64,000 nt of DNA. Origin: Mesorhizobium neociceri. GTDB taxonomy: Bacteria > Pseudomonadota > Alphaproteobacteria > Rhizobiales > Rhizobiaceae. Below are positions 10,232 through 18,120 of the stretch, in pieces. The stretch is taken from positions 62,001-126,000 of the forward strand of contig NZ_JACDTY010000010.1 in the NCBI RefSeq assembly GCF_013520985.1, written 5' to 3'. The position numbers and the translations under genes are program-made. Positions within the stretch are counted from its first letter, which is position 1, and every line of letters starts with the position of its first letter. The notes beneath the pieces were generated by a model, which ran no database searches, was not told where the DNA came from, and saw nothing but the letters and a program-made list of their open reading frames with translations.

Positions 10232-10299
10232 GCAATTCCAGGAAAAGTGCGAAGCGGTTTTCCCGGGAAAAGCGCGTAGCGCTTTCCCTTGGGAATTGC
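10232..10299. repeat. Rhizobial intergenic palindrome, copy A
   Basis: A 68-bp quasi-palindrome with GCAATTCC and GGAATTGC ends, centred on TTTTCCCGGGAAAA. Shorter copies of the same family occur at 13420-13455 and 15731-15798. Here it lies between tctC and tctB and would form a long stem in the mRNA. It resembles the RIME-type mosaic elements described in rhizobia. The exact family name is not verified. Confidence 0.85.
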
Positions 10300-10313
10300 G
10301 CCAAAACAAAGTT

Positions 10314-10352
10314 AGAGCGGATCGCCGTTTCCGTGAAACGGTGAACCGCTCT
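10314..10352. repeat. Second palindrome abutting copy A
   Basis: AGAGCGG (10314-10320) pairs with CCGCTCT (10346-10352), and CCGTTTC (10325-10331) pairs with GAAACGG (10335-10341). This is a compact two-part hairpin just after the tctC stop on the minus strand. It may protect the 3' end of the tctC mRNA or partly terminate it. Confidence 0.65.
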
Positions 10353-10359
10353 TGGAGTG

Positions 10360-11337
10360 TTAGGCGAGGCCGAGGTCCTTAAGGATCGCGGTGATGCGTG
10401 CGGTGTCGTCGGCGAGGAATTTCGCATAGTCGTCGCCGGTCAAGAGGATGGGCGTCCAGTTGCGGTTCTTGCACTCGGTCGCCCAGGCGTCGCTCTTGGC
10501 CATGGTTTCGATCATCGTGACCATCGCCGCCTTGTCGGCGTCGGAGACGCCGGGCGGTGCAAAGACGCCGCGCCAGTTGAACAATTCGACATCGATGCCG
10601 GCTTCCTTCATCGTCGGAGCGTCGATGCCGTCCTGGCGCTTGTCGGCGGAGATGGCGAGCAGCCGGAGCGCGCCTGCCTTGATCTGTTCGGAGAACTCGC
10701 CGAAGCCGGAAATGCCGGCCGCAACCTGGTTGCCGAGCAGCGCCGACAACGCCTCGCCGCCACCGGCGAAAGGCACATAGGAGAGGTTGGTTGCCGGAAC
10801 CCCGACCGTCTTTGCGATCAGGCCGAACAGAATGTGGTCGGAGCCGCCGGCCGAGCCGCCAGCCACCGGCACTTTGGTCGGATCGGCCTTGAGCGCCGCA
10901 ACGAAATCGCCGGCCGTCTTGAACGGCGAATCCGCCGGCACCACCAGCGCCTCGAACTCGCCGGTGAGGCGGGCGATCGGCGTGACCTCGGAGAGGTTGT
11001 TGGCCGATTTGTTGGCGATGATGGCGCCAACCATGACCATGCCGGCAACCATCAGCGAATTGCCCTTGCCGTTCCACTGACTGATGAACTGCGGCAGGCC
11101 GACCGTACCGCCGGCGCCGCCGACATTGGTGATCTGCGAGCCGGAGATCAGCTTTTCACTGCGCAGCACCTGGTCGATGGTGCGCCCTGTCTGGTCCCAG
11201 CCGCCACCGGGCGCGGCCGGCACGAAGATCTGGATCTGCGGTGCATCCTGAGCGAAGGCGGGCGTCAAATGCGTTGCAACGAAACCGGCAGCGCCTGCGG
11301 CCGCGGTGCTCATCAAAAATCTGCGTCTGTTCAGCAT
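10360..11337 (-). CDS. tctC: TctC/Bug-type periplasmic tricarboxylate-binding protein (system 1, Tat signal)
   Basis: Extracytoplasmic solute receptor that delivers substrate to TctAB. 325 aa. The N-terminus MLNRRRFLMSTAAAG, followed by a hydrophobic stretch and AFAQ, looks like a twin-arginine signal. This differs from the Sec signal of the second TctC in this window. The mature part shows the Bug-family ligand loops FVPAAPGGGWDQTGR and VGGAGGTVGLPQF. The start ATG at 11337 has GGAGG six bases upstream; an in-frame GTG farther up has no ribosome site. It is the first gene of the operon and divergent from the IclR regulator. Confidence 0.93.
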   Translation of the reverse strand: MLNRRRFLMSTAAAGAAGFVATHLTPAFAQDAPQIQIFVPAAPGGGWDQTGRTIDQVLRSEKLISGSQITNVGGAGGTVGLPQFISQWNGKGNSLMVAGMVMVGAIIANKSANNLSEVTPIARLTGEFEALVVPADSPFKTAGDFVAALKADPTKVPVAGGSAGGSDHILFGLIAKTVGVPATNLSYVPFAGGGEALSALLGNQVAAGISGFGEFSEQIKAGALRLLAISADKRQDGIDAPTMKEAGIDVELFNWRGVFAPPGVSDADKAAMVTMIETMAKSDAWATECKNRNWTPILLTGDDYAKFLADDTARITAILKDLGLA

Positions 11338-11433
11338 GGGATTCCTCCAAATCACGACACCTCCTCCGGTGCCTGCCAGAAACGTAGCCTGAAAACAGAC
11401 CCGCTCGGCAAAAATTCATGCCGATTTCAGTAC

Positions 11434-11470
11434 GTTCTGTCAACAGGAACGCCGTTCTACTAGACAGAAC
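11434..11470. promoter_or_regulatory. Two tandem 17-bp operator-like inverted repeats between tctC and iclR
   Basis: GTTCTGTCAACAGGAAC (11434-11450) and GTTCTACTAGACAGAAC (11454-11470) share the form GTTCY-N7-RGAAC. Their centres are 20 bp apart, two helical turns. The outer halves also pair with each other (GTTCTGTC with GACAGAAC). They sit about 100 bp upstream of tctC and about 70 bp upstream of the regulator, as expected for IclR binding sites. Recognition by the neighbouring IclR protein is inference. Confidence 0.65.
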
Positions 11471-11542
11471 ACATTGCATGCGGCACAATCGTCTCGATCG
11501 GCCTTGGTCCGAACGAGTAACTGGAATGAAACTGTCCGTGAG

Positions 11543-12313
11543 ATGACCGAAGCGCGATCCCAGCCGTTGCAGGCCGATGGCGTTGCCGCGCTCGACCGCG
11601 CGATCGCCATTCTCGACGCGTTCGCGACCGCCGACCGCTCGCTCAGCCTGGCTGAAATCGCGGCGCGGACCGGGCTCTACAAGAGCACCATATTGAGGCT
11701 GGCGAACTCGCTGCTTCGCGGCCAGTTGCTGGAGCGGCTCGACGATGGCCGCTACCGCATCGGACCAGCCACCTTCCGCCTTGGCGCGCTCTACCAGCGC
11801 TCTGTCGTTGCGGTCGACATCCTGTTGCCGATCATGCGCGATCTCGCCGAGCGCAGCTGGGAAAGCGTGGCGTTCTATGTCCGCTCGGGCGACGCCCGCA
11901 CCTGCCTCTACCGCGTCGAATCCAAGCATCCGATCCGCTACACCATCCGGGAAGGCGACCTGCTGCCGTTGCTCGCCGGCTCGGGTGGCCGCGTGCTGGC
12001 AGCGTTTACCGGCCAGCAGGGCGAGCCTTACGAGACCATCCGCCAAACCTGCCACTATCTGTCGATCGGCGACCGCGACCCCGAGACGGCGGGCGTGTCG
12101 GCCCCGGTGTTCGGACCGGGCCGTGTTCTGCTTGGCGCCTTGACCCTCGCCGGCCCATCGACGCGCGTCGATACCGCCTTCCTGCGCCGCATGACACCGG
12201 CTTTGCTGGAAGCGGCCGCCCGCGCCACCCGCGCTTTCGGCGAGGATGCCTCGATGCTCGAGCAGGCGGCGCGCCTGGCCGGCCCCGTAGGGGCAAGCCT
12301 CAGTTCAGCTTGA
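11543..12313 (+). CDS. IclR-family transcriptional regulator
   Basis: 256 aa from the ATG at 11543. An in-frame TTG at 11474 would add 23 residues, but they show no family match. The N-terminal winged helix (about residues 15-75: ALDRAIAILDAF, SLAEIAARTGLYKSTILRL) is followed by the C-terminal effector-binding IclR domain (LLPIMRDLAERSWESVAFYV, GVSAPVFGPG). It is divergently transcribed from the tct/CoA-transferase/lyase operon and is its likely controller, with the imported acid or a product as effector (inference). Its 3' end overlaps the convergent OmpA-like gene by 14 bp. Confidence 0.92.
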   Translation: MTEARSQPLQADGVAALDRAIAILDAFATADRSLSLAEIAARTGLYKSTILRLANSLLRGQLLERLDDGRYRIGPATFRLGALYQRSVVAVDILLPIMRDLAERSWESVAFYVRSGDARTCLYRVESKHPIRYTIREGDLLPLLAGSGGRVLAAFTGQQGEPYETIRQTCHYLSIGDRDPETAGVSAPVFGPGRVLLGALTLAGPSTRVDTAFLRRMTPALLEAAARATRAFGEDASMLEQAARLAGPVGASLSSA

Positions 12314-13400
12314 CCAGAACCACACGGCGGTTCTTGGCGCGGCCTGTCTCGTCATCGTTGCTGGCGACGGGCGCCATCATGCCGGCGCCGGCGGCTGTCA
12401 GTCGCCCGCCGTCAATGCCGTATTTCGAAACCAGCGCTGCCCTCACCGCTTGCGCCCGCCGCGACGACAGATCGAGATTGTAGTCGAAGGCGCCCTGATT
12501 GTCGGTGTGGCCGACCACGATCACCGCCATGCCCGGCTCGTTGGTCAAAAGCGTCGAAATCTCCTTCAACGTCGGCTCCGATTCCGCCTTGATGTCGGCC
12601 TTGTCGGTGTCGAAGAAGATGCCGTAGAGCGAGATCGACCCGGTGGTCGACAGCGAATCCGCCATCTTGGCCGCTTCAACCACCACCATCTTCTTGTCGC
12701 GCGCCTTGGGCTCCAGCACCTGGACGACGGCGATGGTGCGGCCGTTGAGCTCCTTGCAGTAGAGGTCGTCGATCAGCGAATAGGCCTGCACCGTGACATA
12801 GGCGTCGCCGCCATCCTGCGGCACCTTGGCTGAGAAGAAGCGCTGGTCGTTGATGCCGGTGGTCACCGCACAGGCGCCGTTGGAAAAGGCCGCGTCCTTG
12901 ACGTCGCTTTCGTGGAAGAAATACATCATCAGGCTCATGTCGCCACCGCCGCCGCTCGACGACCGGTCGGCAGCGCCGCCGCACTCTTCCTTCTTGCAGT
13001 CGAACAGCACTTCGCCGCCGGCGGCCGCGATCACATCCTGATAGTTGCGCAGCACTTCGAGTGGCGAACGCTCGGCCGGCAGCACATAGGCGATGCGGGT
13101 CAGGGCGCCTTCGACCTCGGCTTTCTTGTCCGGCGCATAGATGCGATTGTTTATCGCGTCGTGCGCGTCGGCATCGGCACTCGGCTTCAGCGGCGACAGC
13201 GGCACGGTGAAATCGGTGTAAGCGAACTTTTCGTAGGAGACGATGAACGATCCTTCGTAGCGCTTGGCCAGATGATTGTCGGCGGCACCCTCTATGTCGG
13301 CGGTCGGCACCGTCGCATCGGCGCCCGCCAGCCGCACGGCCGCAAACAGCAGCAGCCCCGCCCAGAAAAGCTTCAGGAGTATCGCATTGATCGCACGCAT
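12300..13400 (-). CDS. OmpA-like peptidoglycan-binding envelope protein
   Basis: 366 aa. A signal peptide or N-terminal anchor spans residues 1-28. The middle region (about 30-245) is a DUF4892-like domain (SFIVSYEKFAYTDFTVPLSP). The C-terminal OmpA domain (about 255-366) has the peptidoglycan-binding core VVGHTDNQGAFDYNLDLS and the helix LSSRRAQAVRAAL, ending NRRVVLVKL. It probably links the outer membrane to the cell wall. GGGGGA lies 9 nt before the ATG. A truncated palindrome (13420-13455) lies just upstream of the start. Confidence 0.85.
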   Translation of the reverse strand: MRAINAILLKLFWAGLLLFAAVRLAGADATVPTADIEGAADNHLAKRYEGSFIVSYEKFAYTDFTVPLSPLKPSADADAHDAINNRIYAPDKKAEVEGALTRIAYVLPAERSPLEVLRNYQDVIAAAGGEVLFDCKKEECGGAADRSSSGGGGDMSLMMYFFHESDVKDAAFSNGACAVTTGINDQRFFSAKVPQDGGDAYVTVQAYSLIDDLYCKELNGRTIAVVQVLEPKARDKKMVVVEAAKMADSLSTTGSISLYGIFFDTDKADIKAESEPTLKEISTLLTNEPGMAVIVVGHTDNQGAFDYNLDLSSRRAQAVRAALVSKYGIDGGRLTAAGAGMMAPVASNDDETGRAKNRRVVLVKLN

Positions 13401-13419
13401 TGGTCTGGCTCCCCCAAGA

Positions 13420-13455
13420 GCAATTCCAGGAAAAGTGTGAGCGTTCGGAATTGCG
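13420..13455. repeat. Truncated intergenic palindrome, copy B
   Basis: The ends GCAATTCC and GGAATTGC of the family at 10232-10299 are kept, but the central CCCGGG stem has been lost, leaving about 36 bp. It lies upstream of the OmpA-like gene. Confidence 0.7.
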
Positions 13456-13513
13456 TAACTAGATCAGAAAGGCCAATCCTAGCAGAGCGGTGGAATAGCA
13501 TCGATGAAGTGCT

Positions 13514-14053
13514 TCACACCAACCGTTCGAGCAGGATCGTCGGCCCATCGTGATAGGTGGTTTCCAGTACCTTGGTGTAGCCGCACTTTGCCGCAACGTT
13601 CAGCGAGCCGGTGTTTTCCGGATCGATGATGCAGACGGTTCTGGCGCCGGCAAAGGTTTCGTCGCCCCAGGCCAGAGCGCGCTTGACGACTTCGCTCGCA
13701 AGACCCTTGCCATGCGCTTGCGGCGCCAGCGCCCAGCCGGCTTCCGGAATGCCTTCGAGCGACGGCACGATATCGCGCTTCAGATCGTGAAAACCGGCCT
13801 CGCCAATGAAGCGGCCGCTGGCCTTGTCTTCGACCGCCCAGAAGCCATAGCCAAGCAGCGACCACAGGCCGGCGTGCCGCAGGAACCGCATCCAGCTTTC
13901 CTCACGCGTCCGCGGCTTGCCGCTGATGAAGCGGGTGGTGACGGGACTGGCCCACATGACGACATAGTCGTCGAAATCATCGATCCGGTGTGCCCGCATG
14001 ATGGTCCGCTCCGTTTCGAGGATCGGAACGCCGGCTGCTTTTGGACTGCCCAT
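13514..14053 (-). CDS. GNAT-family N-acetyltransferase (RimJ/RimL-like)
   Basis: 179 aa, predicted to transfer an acetyl group from acetyl-CoA to an amine; the target is unknown. It shows the RimJ-type opening LETERTIMRAHRIDDF, the acetyl-CoA-binding loop QAHGKGLASEVVKRAL at about residues 111-126, and the C-terminal DPENTGSLNVAAKCGY stretch. GGAGA lies six bases before the ATG. It stands alone. Confidence 0.88.
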   Translation of the reverse strand: MGSPKAAGVPILETERTIMRAHRIDDFDDYVVMWASPVTTRFISGKPRTREESWMRFLRHAGLWSLLGYGFWAVEDKASGRFIGEAGFHDLKRDIVPSLEGIPEAGWALAPQAHGKGLASEVVKRALAWGDETFAGARTVCIIDPENTGSLNVAAKCGYTKVLETTYHDGPTILLERLV

Positions 14054-14544
14054 GAAAACTCTCCGTTGACGTGGCAGCGCTTAGCAAACCAGTGCGCCCG
14101 GACAAGGGCCAGGCCGTATCATCGTGCGGCCAGCGAAACTATCCGACAGACGGGCGTCCGAGCCAGATGAAACCTGCGAAGGTTCAACCGTGCCAGACCA
14201 TCCTGATGTCGTGCTGCATTAACTTCAAAAATACCAAGGGTTCCGGCATGGTTGGCGGGCTGACCAAGCATACGAGAATGCGCAAAAAGAAGGCCTCCAG
14301 AGGTGGAAAGCCTCCCTGACTTGGTGGGAATTTTTCGGTTGGGAAGCACGACGGCACAGCCCGTTTCTGGCGGACGCGATAGCCACAACCTTCATTCTGT
14401 GGCGGCTGATTGCGTAACTAACTCTCAGCTAGGCGGATGTGGCCGCGATCTTGCAATCGCTGTTTGGTGAGTAGGCCGCTTTCGACCCTTTCGATAGGCG
14501 GCATCGAGGACCGGCGTTATCATAATCTGGGCACTCGGACCCGA
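14054..14544. other. 491-bp stretch with no supportable gene
   Basis: Base composition is less GC-rich than in neighbouring genes. The longest plus-strand frame (14071-14319, 82 codons) has no ribosome site and no family-like features, and the opposite strand gives nothing better. I see no tRNA, terminator or clear repeat. It may be decayed sequence. Confidence 0.5.
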
Positions 14545-15396
14545 TCAGCCAGAATAGACTTTCCGGTGGTCTTCAAGGAACTCGGATAGCGATCTGGGCT
14601 GCCGTCCGAGCAGCGTTGCAATGTCTGGCGAGACTGCGTTCTCGCTGACCCCATAAGCTGATGCGATGTGGGCCAGATCGTAAGCACGCCAATCAGGCAT
14701 CCCTACCGCACGGAGTCGGTTTTCGTATTCCTCAGGTGCGACTGGGTCATAAGTCACTACACGACCTGCAACTGCGGTAAGCGCTTTTGCCACCTCCTTA
14801 TAACTCACGGCGACAGGTCCGGTCAGCGTATACTCCCTGCCGACATGCGCAGCGGGGTTGCGCAGGACCGTGGCCGCCACCGCGCCGATGTCACGGGTGT
14901 CGATCAACGGAGGCCTGTTATCCCCCATTGGGGCAGCAAGCATTCCTTCGCGCCGGATCGTATCGGCGGCACGCAGCAAGTTCTGCATGTAGAGGTGCGG
15001 CTTGAGGAAGGTCCAGACGGCTGGGCCCTTTCGGACTTCTTCGTCGACTTCGTAGTGTTCGCGCATCAACGCCACTGGGGACTTTGGCGATGCGCCGATC
15101 GCTGAAAGCTTGACGACGTGGTGAACTCCAGACTGCTGAACCTGTGCCAAAATCCGGCGATGCTGGGACACAGAATTTGGGCTGTCCCTGCCTGCGAGCA
15201 GCATGACAGTGACCCCTTTGAGCGCGCTGGCAATCGACATGTCGTCGTCGAAGTCGCCCTGCACTACCTGAACGCCTTCCGGGGCTGCGAATACAGACGG
15301 GTTGCGAACGAGGGCGCGGACTTCCGAGTCAGCTCCAGCAAGGGCATTCAATGCTGCGCTTCCGACCTGGCCTGTCGCCGCAGTAATAAGTATCAT
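14545..15396 (-). CDS. NmrA-like/atypical SDR NAD(P)-binding reductase
   Basis: 283 aa. A Rossmann N-terminus ILITAATGQVGSAALNAL has a TGxxG-type dinucleotide loop and is followed by VRALVRNPS and the NmrA-like VVKLSAIGASPKSP. Similar proteins act as quinone or NADPH-sensing reductases. It has no Tyr-xxx-Lys in the classical SDR position that I can place with confidence. GAGG lies 7 nt before the ATG. Codon use is less GC-biased than in the neighbours, and the gene sits between two copies of a dispersed palindrome, so it may be a later arrival (inference). Confidence 0.85.
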   Translation of the reverse strand: MILITAATGQVGSAALNALAGADSEVRALVRNPSVFAAPEGVQVVQGDFDDDMSIASALKGVTVMLLAGRDSPNSVSQHRRILAQVQQSGVHHVVKLSAIGASPKSPVALMREHYEVDEEVRKGPAVWTFLKPHLYMQNLLRAADTIRREGMLAAPMGDNRPPLIDTRDIGAVAATVLRNPAAHVGREYTLTGPVAVSYKEVAKALTAVAGRVVTYDPVAPEEYENRLRAVGMPDWRAYDLAHIASAYGVSENAVSPDIATLLGRQPRSLSEFLEDHRKVYSG

Positions 15397-15522
15397 GTTT
15401 CAACCTCATTTCTGGGCACTCGGGCTTGGTCAGGGCAGCTAGGAGAAACTTATGAAGGGTTCCTGGGCCATTCTCGGCACAGGGGTCACCGATCATGTGG
15501 CACAAGCCGAATATAGCAGGCT

Positions 15523-15729
15523 GTGGGCACCGCTTGCGAAAAATACCACGCACGCCTCAACCCGACGACAGTTCCGCCATTGCTGAAGGAAGCACGCAAT
15601 ACGGCGAGAGTCATCGTTGTTGAGTTCCCAACGTGTGAGTTGGTCACGGCCTGTTATGACGATCCCGCCAGGGCGGCGCGGATATCATCGGGCATCGGGT
15701 TCAAAGCGCGCTTCAGTCCAAAAGCCTAA
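15523..15729 (+). pseudogene. Remnant of a DUF1330-family gene
   Basis: Only 68 codons are open. The stretch ARVIVVEFPTCELVTACYDD resembles the C-terminal half of DUF1330 proteins (typically VVxEFPS, then a YxxPEY region). The N-terminal half of the roughly 95-aa domain is absent, and the nominal start is a GTG without a ribosome site. I read it as the 3' end of a broken gene. The remaining sequence from 15397 to 15950 otherwise holds only a palindrome. Confidence 0.5.
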
Positions 15730-15730
15730 A

Positions 15731-15798
15731 GCAATTCCAAGAAAAGTGTGAAGCGGTTTTCCCGGGAAAAGCGCGCAGCGCTTTCCCTTGGGAATTGC
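15731..15798. repeat. Intergenic palindrome, copy C
   Basis: 68 bp, nearly identical to copy A at 10232-10299: GCAATTCC and GGAATTGC ends, TTTTCCCGGGAAAA centre, GCGCGCAGCGCTTTCCC right arm. It directly follows the DUF1330 remnant. Confidence 0.85.
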
Positions 15799-15950
15799 GT
15801 TAAACAAGGTGCTGCCAGGATGTGGCGTCTATGACGCCAATGGCCGGGTCGAAGGCAAGCCCGCCTCTGGGAATTCCGCCGAACGATGCTACTTTTCGCA
15901 ACCGGCCCAGCGAAGGCCGGTCTCGATACCGCCATTGGGAGGAGAACACC

Positions 15951-16406
15951 GTGGACACCACCGATCTTGTGCTTGCCATCTTCCATCATCTTCTGGTGTT
16001 CTCGCTGGCCGGCATCATCGGCGCCGAATTCGTCCTGATCCGCGGCGACCTGTCTGCCGCCACACTCAAGCGGCTTGCCGGCATCGACCGCCATTACGGC
16101 ATCATCGCCACGCTGATCATCATCGTCGGCATTGGCCGTGTCATCTATGGCCTGAAAGGCTGGGAGTTCTACATCTACAACTGGGTGTTCTGGGCGAAGA
16201 TGGCGGCGTTCGGCATCGTTGGCCTGCTGTCGATCGTGCCCACCATCCGCTTCATCTCCTGGAACCGGCAAGCCAGCGCCGGTCCCGGCTTCCAGGTGCC
16301 GGCGGCGGAGCTCGCCTCGGTGAAGACCTGTGTGCGCGCCGAAGCCTTCATCTTCCTGCTGATCCCGATCTTCGCGGCGGCCATGGCGCGCGGCTACGGT
16401 TATTGA
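15951..16406 (+). CDS. DUF2214-family integral membrane protein
   Basis: 151 aa. The start is GTG at 15951, preceded by GGAGGAGAACACC; the longer upstream reading frame has no ribosome site. Four hydrophobic helices are visible, at about residues 5-25 (LVLAIFHHLLVFSLAGIIGA), 45-65 (IIATLIIIVGIGRVIYG), 77-98 and 125-147. The pattern fits DUF2214, a family of unknown function. It is followed at 180 bp by the second tctC. Confidence 0.82.
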   Translation: MDTTDLVLAIFHHLLVFSLAGIIGAEFVLIRGDLSAATLKRLAGIDRHYGIIATLIIIVGIGRVIYGLKGWEFYIYNWVFWAKMAAFGIVGLLSIVPTIRFISWNRQASAGPGFQVPAAELASVKTCVRAEAFIFLLIPIFAAAMARGYGY

Positions 16407-16585
16407 AGCAACGCCAACACGAAACCCCAGCTCCGCCGGGCATACTCCCCACCGAGCGCCATGGTTGCGGACGACTGTATTTAACAGTTTGCGTCAGGCG
16501 ACAATCTGTTAGCTTGCCTTTGTTGCCCCATCGCTGCCGGACCTGCACAGCGATTGGAAATTGATATCCTGGGAGGAGAATTAAG

Positions 16586-17563
16586 ATGAGGAAATTTGTT
16601 GCCGCCCTGGCCGCCGCCGCGGCCGTCACGCTCTATTCGTTCACCGCCTCAGCACAGACCTATCCCGAGCGCACCATCACCGTCGTGGTGCCGTTTGCGG
16701 CCGGCGGTCCGACCGACACGGTCACCCGCCTTGTCGCCGAAGCCATGTCGAAGGATCTCGGCCAGCAGATCATCGTCGAGAATGTCGGCGGCGCCGGCGG
16801 CACGCTGGGCGCCGGCCGTGTCGCCAACGCTGACCCGGACGGCTACACGCTGCTCCTCCATCACATCGGCATGGCGACGAGCGCTACGCTCTACAGGAAG
16901 CTCGCCTACGACACGCTGAACGCTTTCGAGTATGTCGGCCTCGTCACCGAGGTGCCGATGGCCATCGTCGCCCGCAAGGACCTAGAGCCGACAGACCTGA
17001 AAGGACTGGTCGAATACGCCAAGGCCAACAAGGACACCATCACCGTCGCCAATGCCGGCATCGGGGCTGCCTCGCACCTGTGCGGCATGCTGTTCATGAG
17101 CGCCATCGGCACGCCGCTGGTCACCGTGCCCTACAAGGGCACCGGCCCGGCCATGACCGACCTTCTCGGCGGCCAGGTCGATATCATGTGCGATCAGACC
17201 ACCAACACCACCAAGCAGATCCAGGGCGGCACCATCAAGGCCTATGCCGTCACCACGCCGGAACGCCTCGATGTCATGAAGGACGTGCCGACGACGATCG
17301 AAGGCGGCCTGCCCGCGGTGCAGGTCGGCATCTGGCACGGCCTCTATGCGCCGAAGGGCACGCCGGCCGAGATCACCGACCGCCTGTCGAAATCGCTCCA
17401 GGTCGCGCTGAAGGACCCGAACGTCATCGCCCGCTTCGCTGAACTCGGCACCAAGCCGTCATCCGAAGCCGACGCGACGCCGGCAGCGCTGAAGGCCAAG
17501 CTGGAAGGCGAGATCACCCGCTGGAAGCCGATCATCGAAGCCGCCGGCCAGTACGCCGACTGA
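16586..17563 (+). CDS. tctC: TctC/Bug-type periplasmic tricarboxylate-binding protein (system 2)
   Basis: 325 aa with a Sec signal peptide (residues 1-23, ending TASAQ). The mature part has the Bug-family VVPFAAGGPTDTVTRLVAE and VGGAGGTLGAGRVA loops and the DGYTLLLHHIG strand. GGGAGGAG lies just before the ATG. It starts an operon with tctB and tctA. A terminator-like hairpin separates it from tctB, which would favour high expression of the receptor relative to the membrane subunits. Confidence 0.95.
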   Translation: MRKFVAALAAAAAVTLYSFTASAQTYPERTITVVVPFAAGGPTDTVTRLVAEAMSKDLGQQIIVENVGGAGGTLGAGRVANADPDGYTLLLHHIGMATSATLYRKLAYDTLNAFEYVGLVTEVPMAIVARKDLEPTDLKGLVEYAKANKDTITVANAGIGAASHLCGMLFMSAIGTPLVTVPYKGTGPAMTDLLGGQVDIMCDQTTNTTKQIQGGTIKAYAVTTPERLDVMKDVPTTIEGGLPAVQVGIWHGLYAPKGTPAEITDRLSKSLQVALKDPNVIARFAELGTKPSSEADATPAALKAKLEGEITRWKPIIEAAGQYAD

Positions 17564-17571
17564 GGGCTTGA

Positions 17572-17597
17572 ACGGGGCGCTTCTGGCGCCCCGTTTT
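17572..17597 (+). terminator. Hairpin between tctC and tctB (partial terminator)
   Basis: A 9-bp stem, ACGGGGCGC (17572-17580) with GCGCCCCGT (17586-17594), has a 5-nt loop and ends in TTTT. Because tctB follows on the same strand, it probably acts as an attenuator or mRNA-protecting stem (inference). Confidence 0.75.
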
Positions 17598-17649
17598 CAT
17601 TCGTTTCCACAGTTGCAACGGCAGGCCCCGGTGGCCTGGGAGGACCGTC

Positions 17650-18111
17650 ATGAAACCTTTCGCAATCGACAGGACAAACGGCCTGTGCGCCGCGCTGTTC
17701 ATCTTTTTCGGCGCCTTTTTCGCAATACAGTCGCTCGGCCTCGAAATCGGCACCGCCTTCCGCATGGGACCTGGCTATTTCCCGCTGGTGCTGGCGATCG
17801 TGCTGATCGTGCTCGGCGCCATCATCCTCGTCCAGGCGGTGCGCGTCGAGGGCGAGCCGATCGGCCCGATCGCCTGGCGCGGCATGCTGTTCATCCTGCC
17901 GGCGCCGATCTTCTTCGGCCTGACGGTGCGCGGCCTCGGCTTCGTCCCGTCGATCTTCTTGACGGCGCTGATCGCCTCCTTCGCCAGCGCCCGCATGAAG
18001 CCGCTGACCGCGCTTGTGCTGTCGGCCGGCCTGACGCTGTTCTCGGTCCTGGTCTTCAGCTACGCGCTCGGGCTGCCGTTCCAGCGCTTCGGCCCCTGGC
18101 TACCGTTGTGA
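17650..18111 (+). CDS. tctB: TctB, small membrane subunit (system 2)
   Basis: 153 aa with four hydrophobic helices (about residues 12-30, 43-62, 78-110 and 120-140). The GPGYFPLVLAIVLI stretch (MGPGYFPLVLAIV) is diagnostic of the family. GGGAGG lies before the ATG. It ends 9 bp before tctA. Confidence 0.92.
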   Translation: MKPFAIDRTNGLCAALFIFFGAFFAIQSLGLEIGTAFRMGPGYFPLVLAIVLIVLGAIILVQAVRVEGEPIGPIAWRGMLFILPAPIFFGLTVRGLGFVPSIFLTALIASFASARMKPLTALVLSAGLTLFSVLVFSYALGLPFQRFGPWLPL

Positions 18112-18120
18112 GGTGATGAG

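Noticed and set aside
14071..14319. 82-codon plus-strand frame in the gap before the NmrA-like gene
   Set aside because: No ribosome site, no recognisable domain, unusual composition.
10232..15798. Palindromes A-C considered as a CRISPR array or insertion sequence
   Set aside because: Copies are kilobases apart without regular spacers and encode no transposase.
16482..16511. TAACAG-N18-CTGTTA upstream of the second tctC as an operator
   Set aside because: Arms are short, the spacer is long and there is no adjacent regulator; too weak to list as a site.
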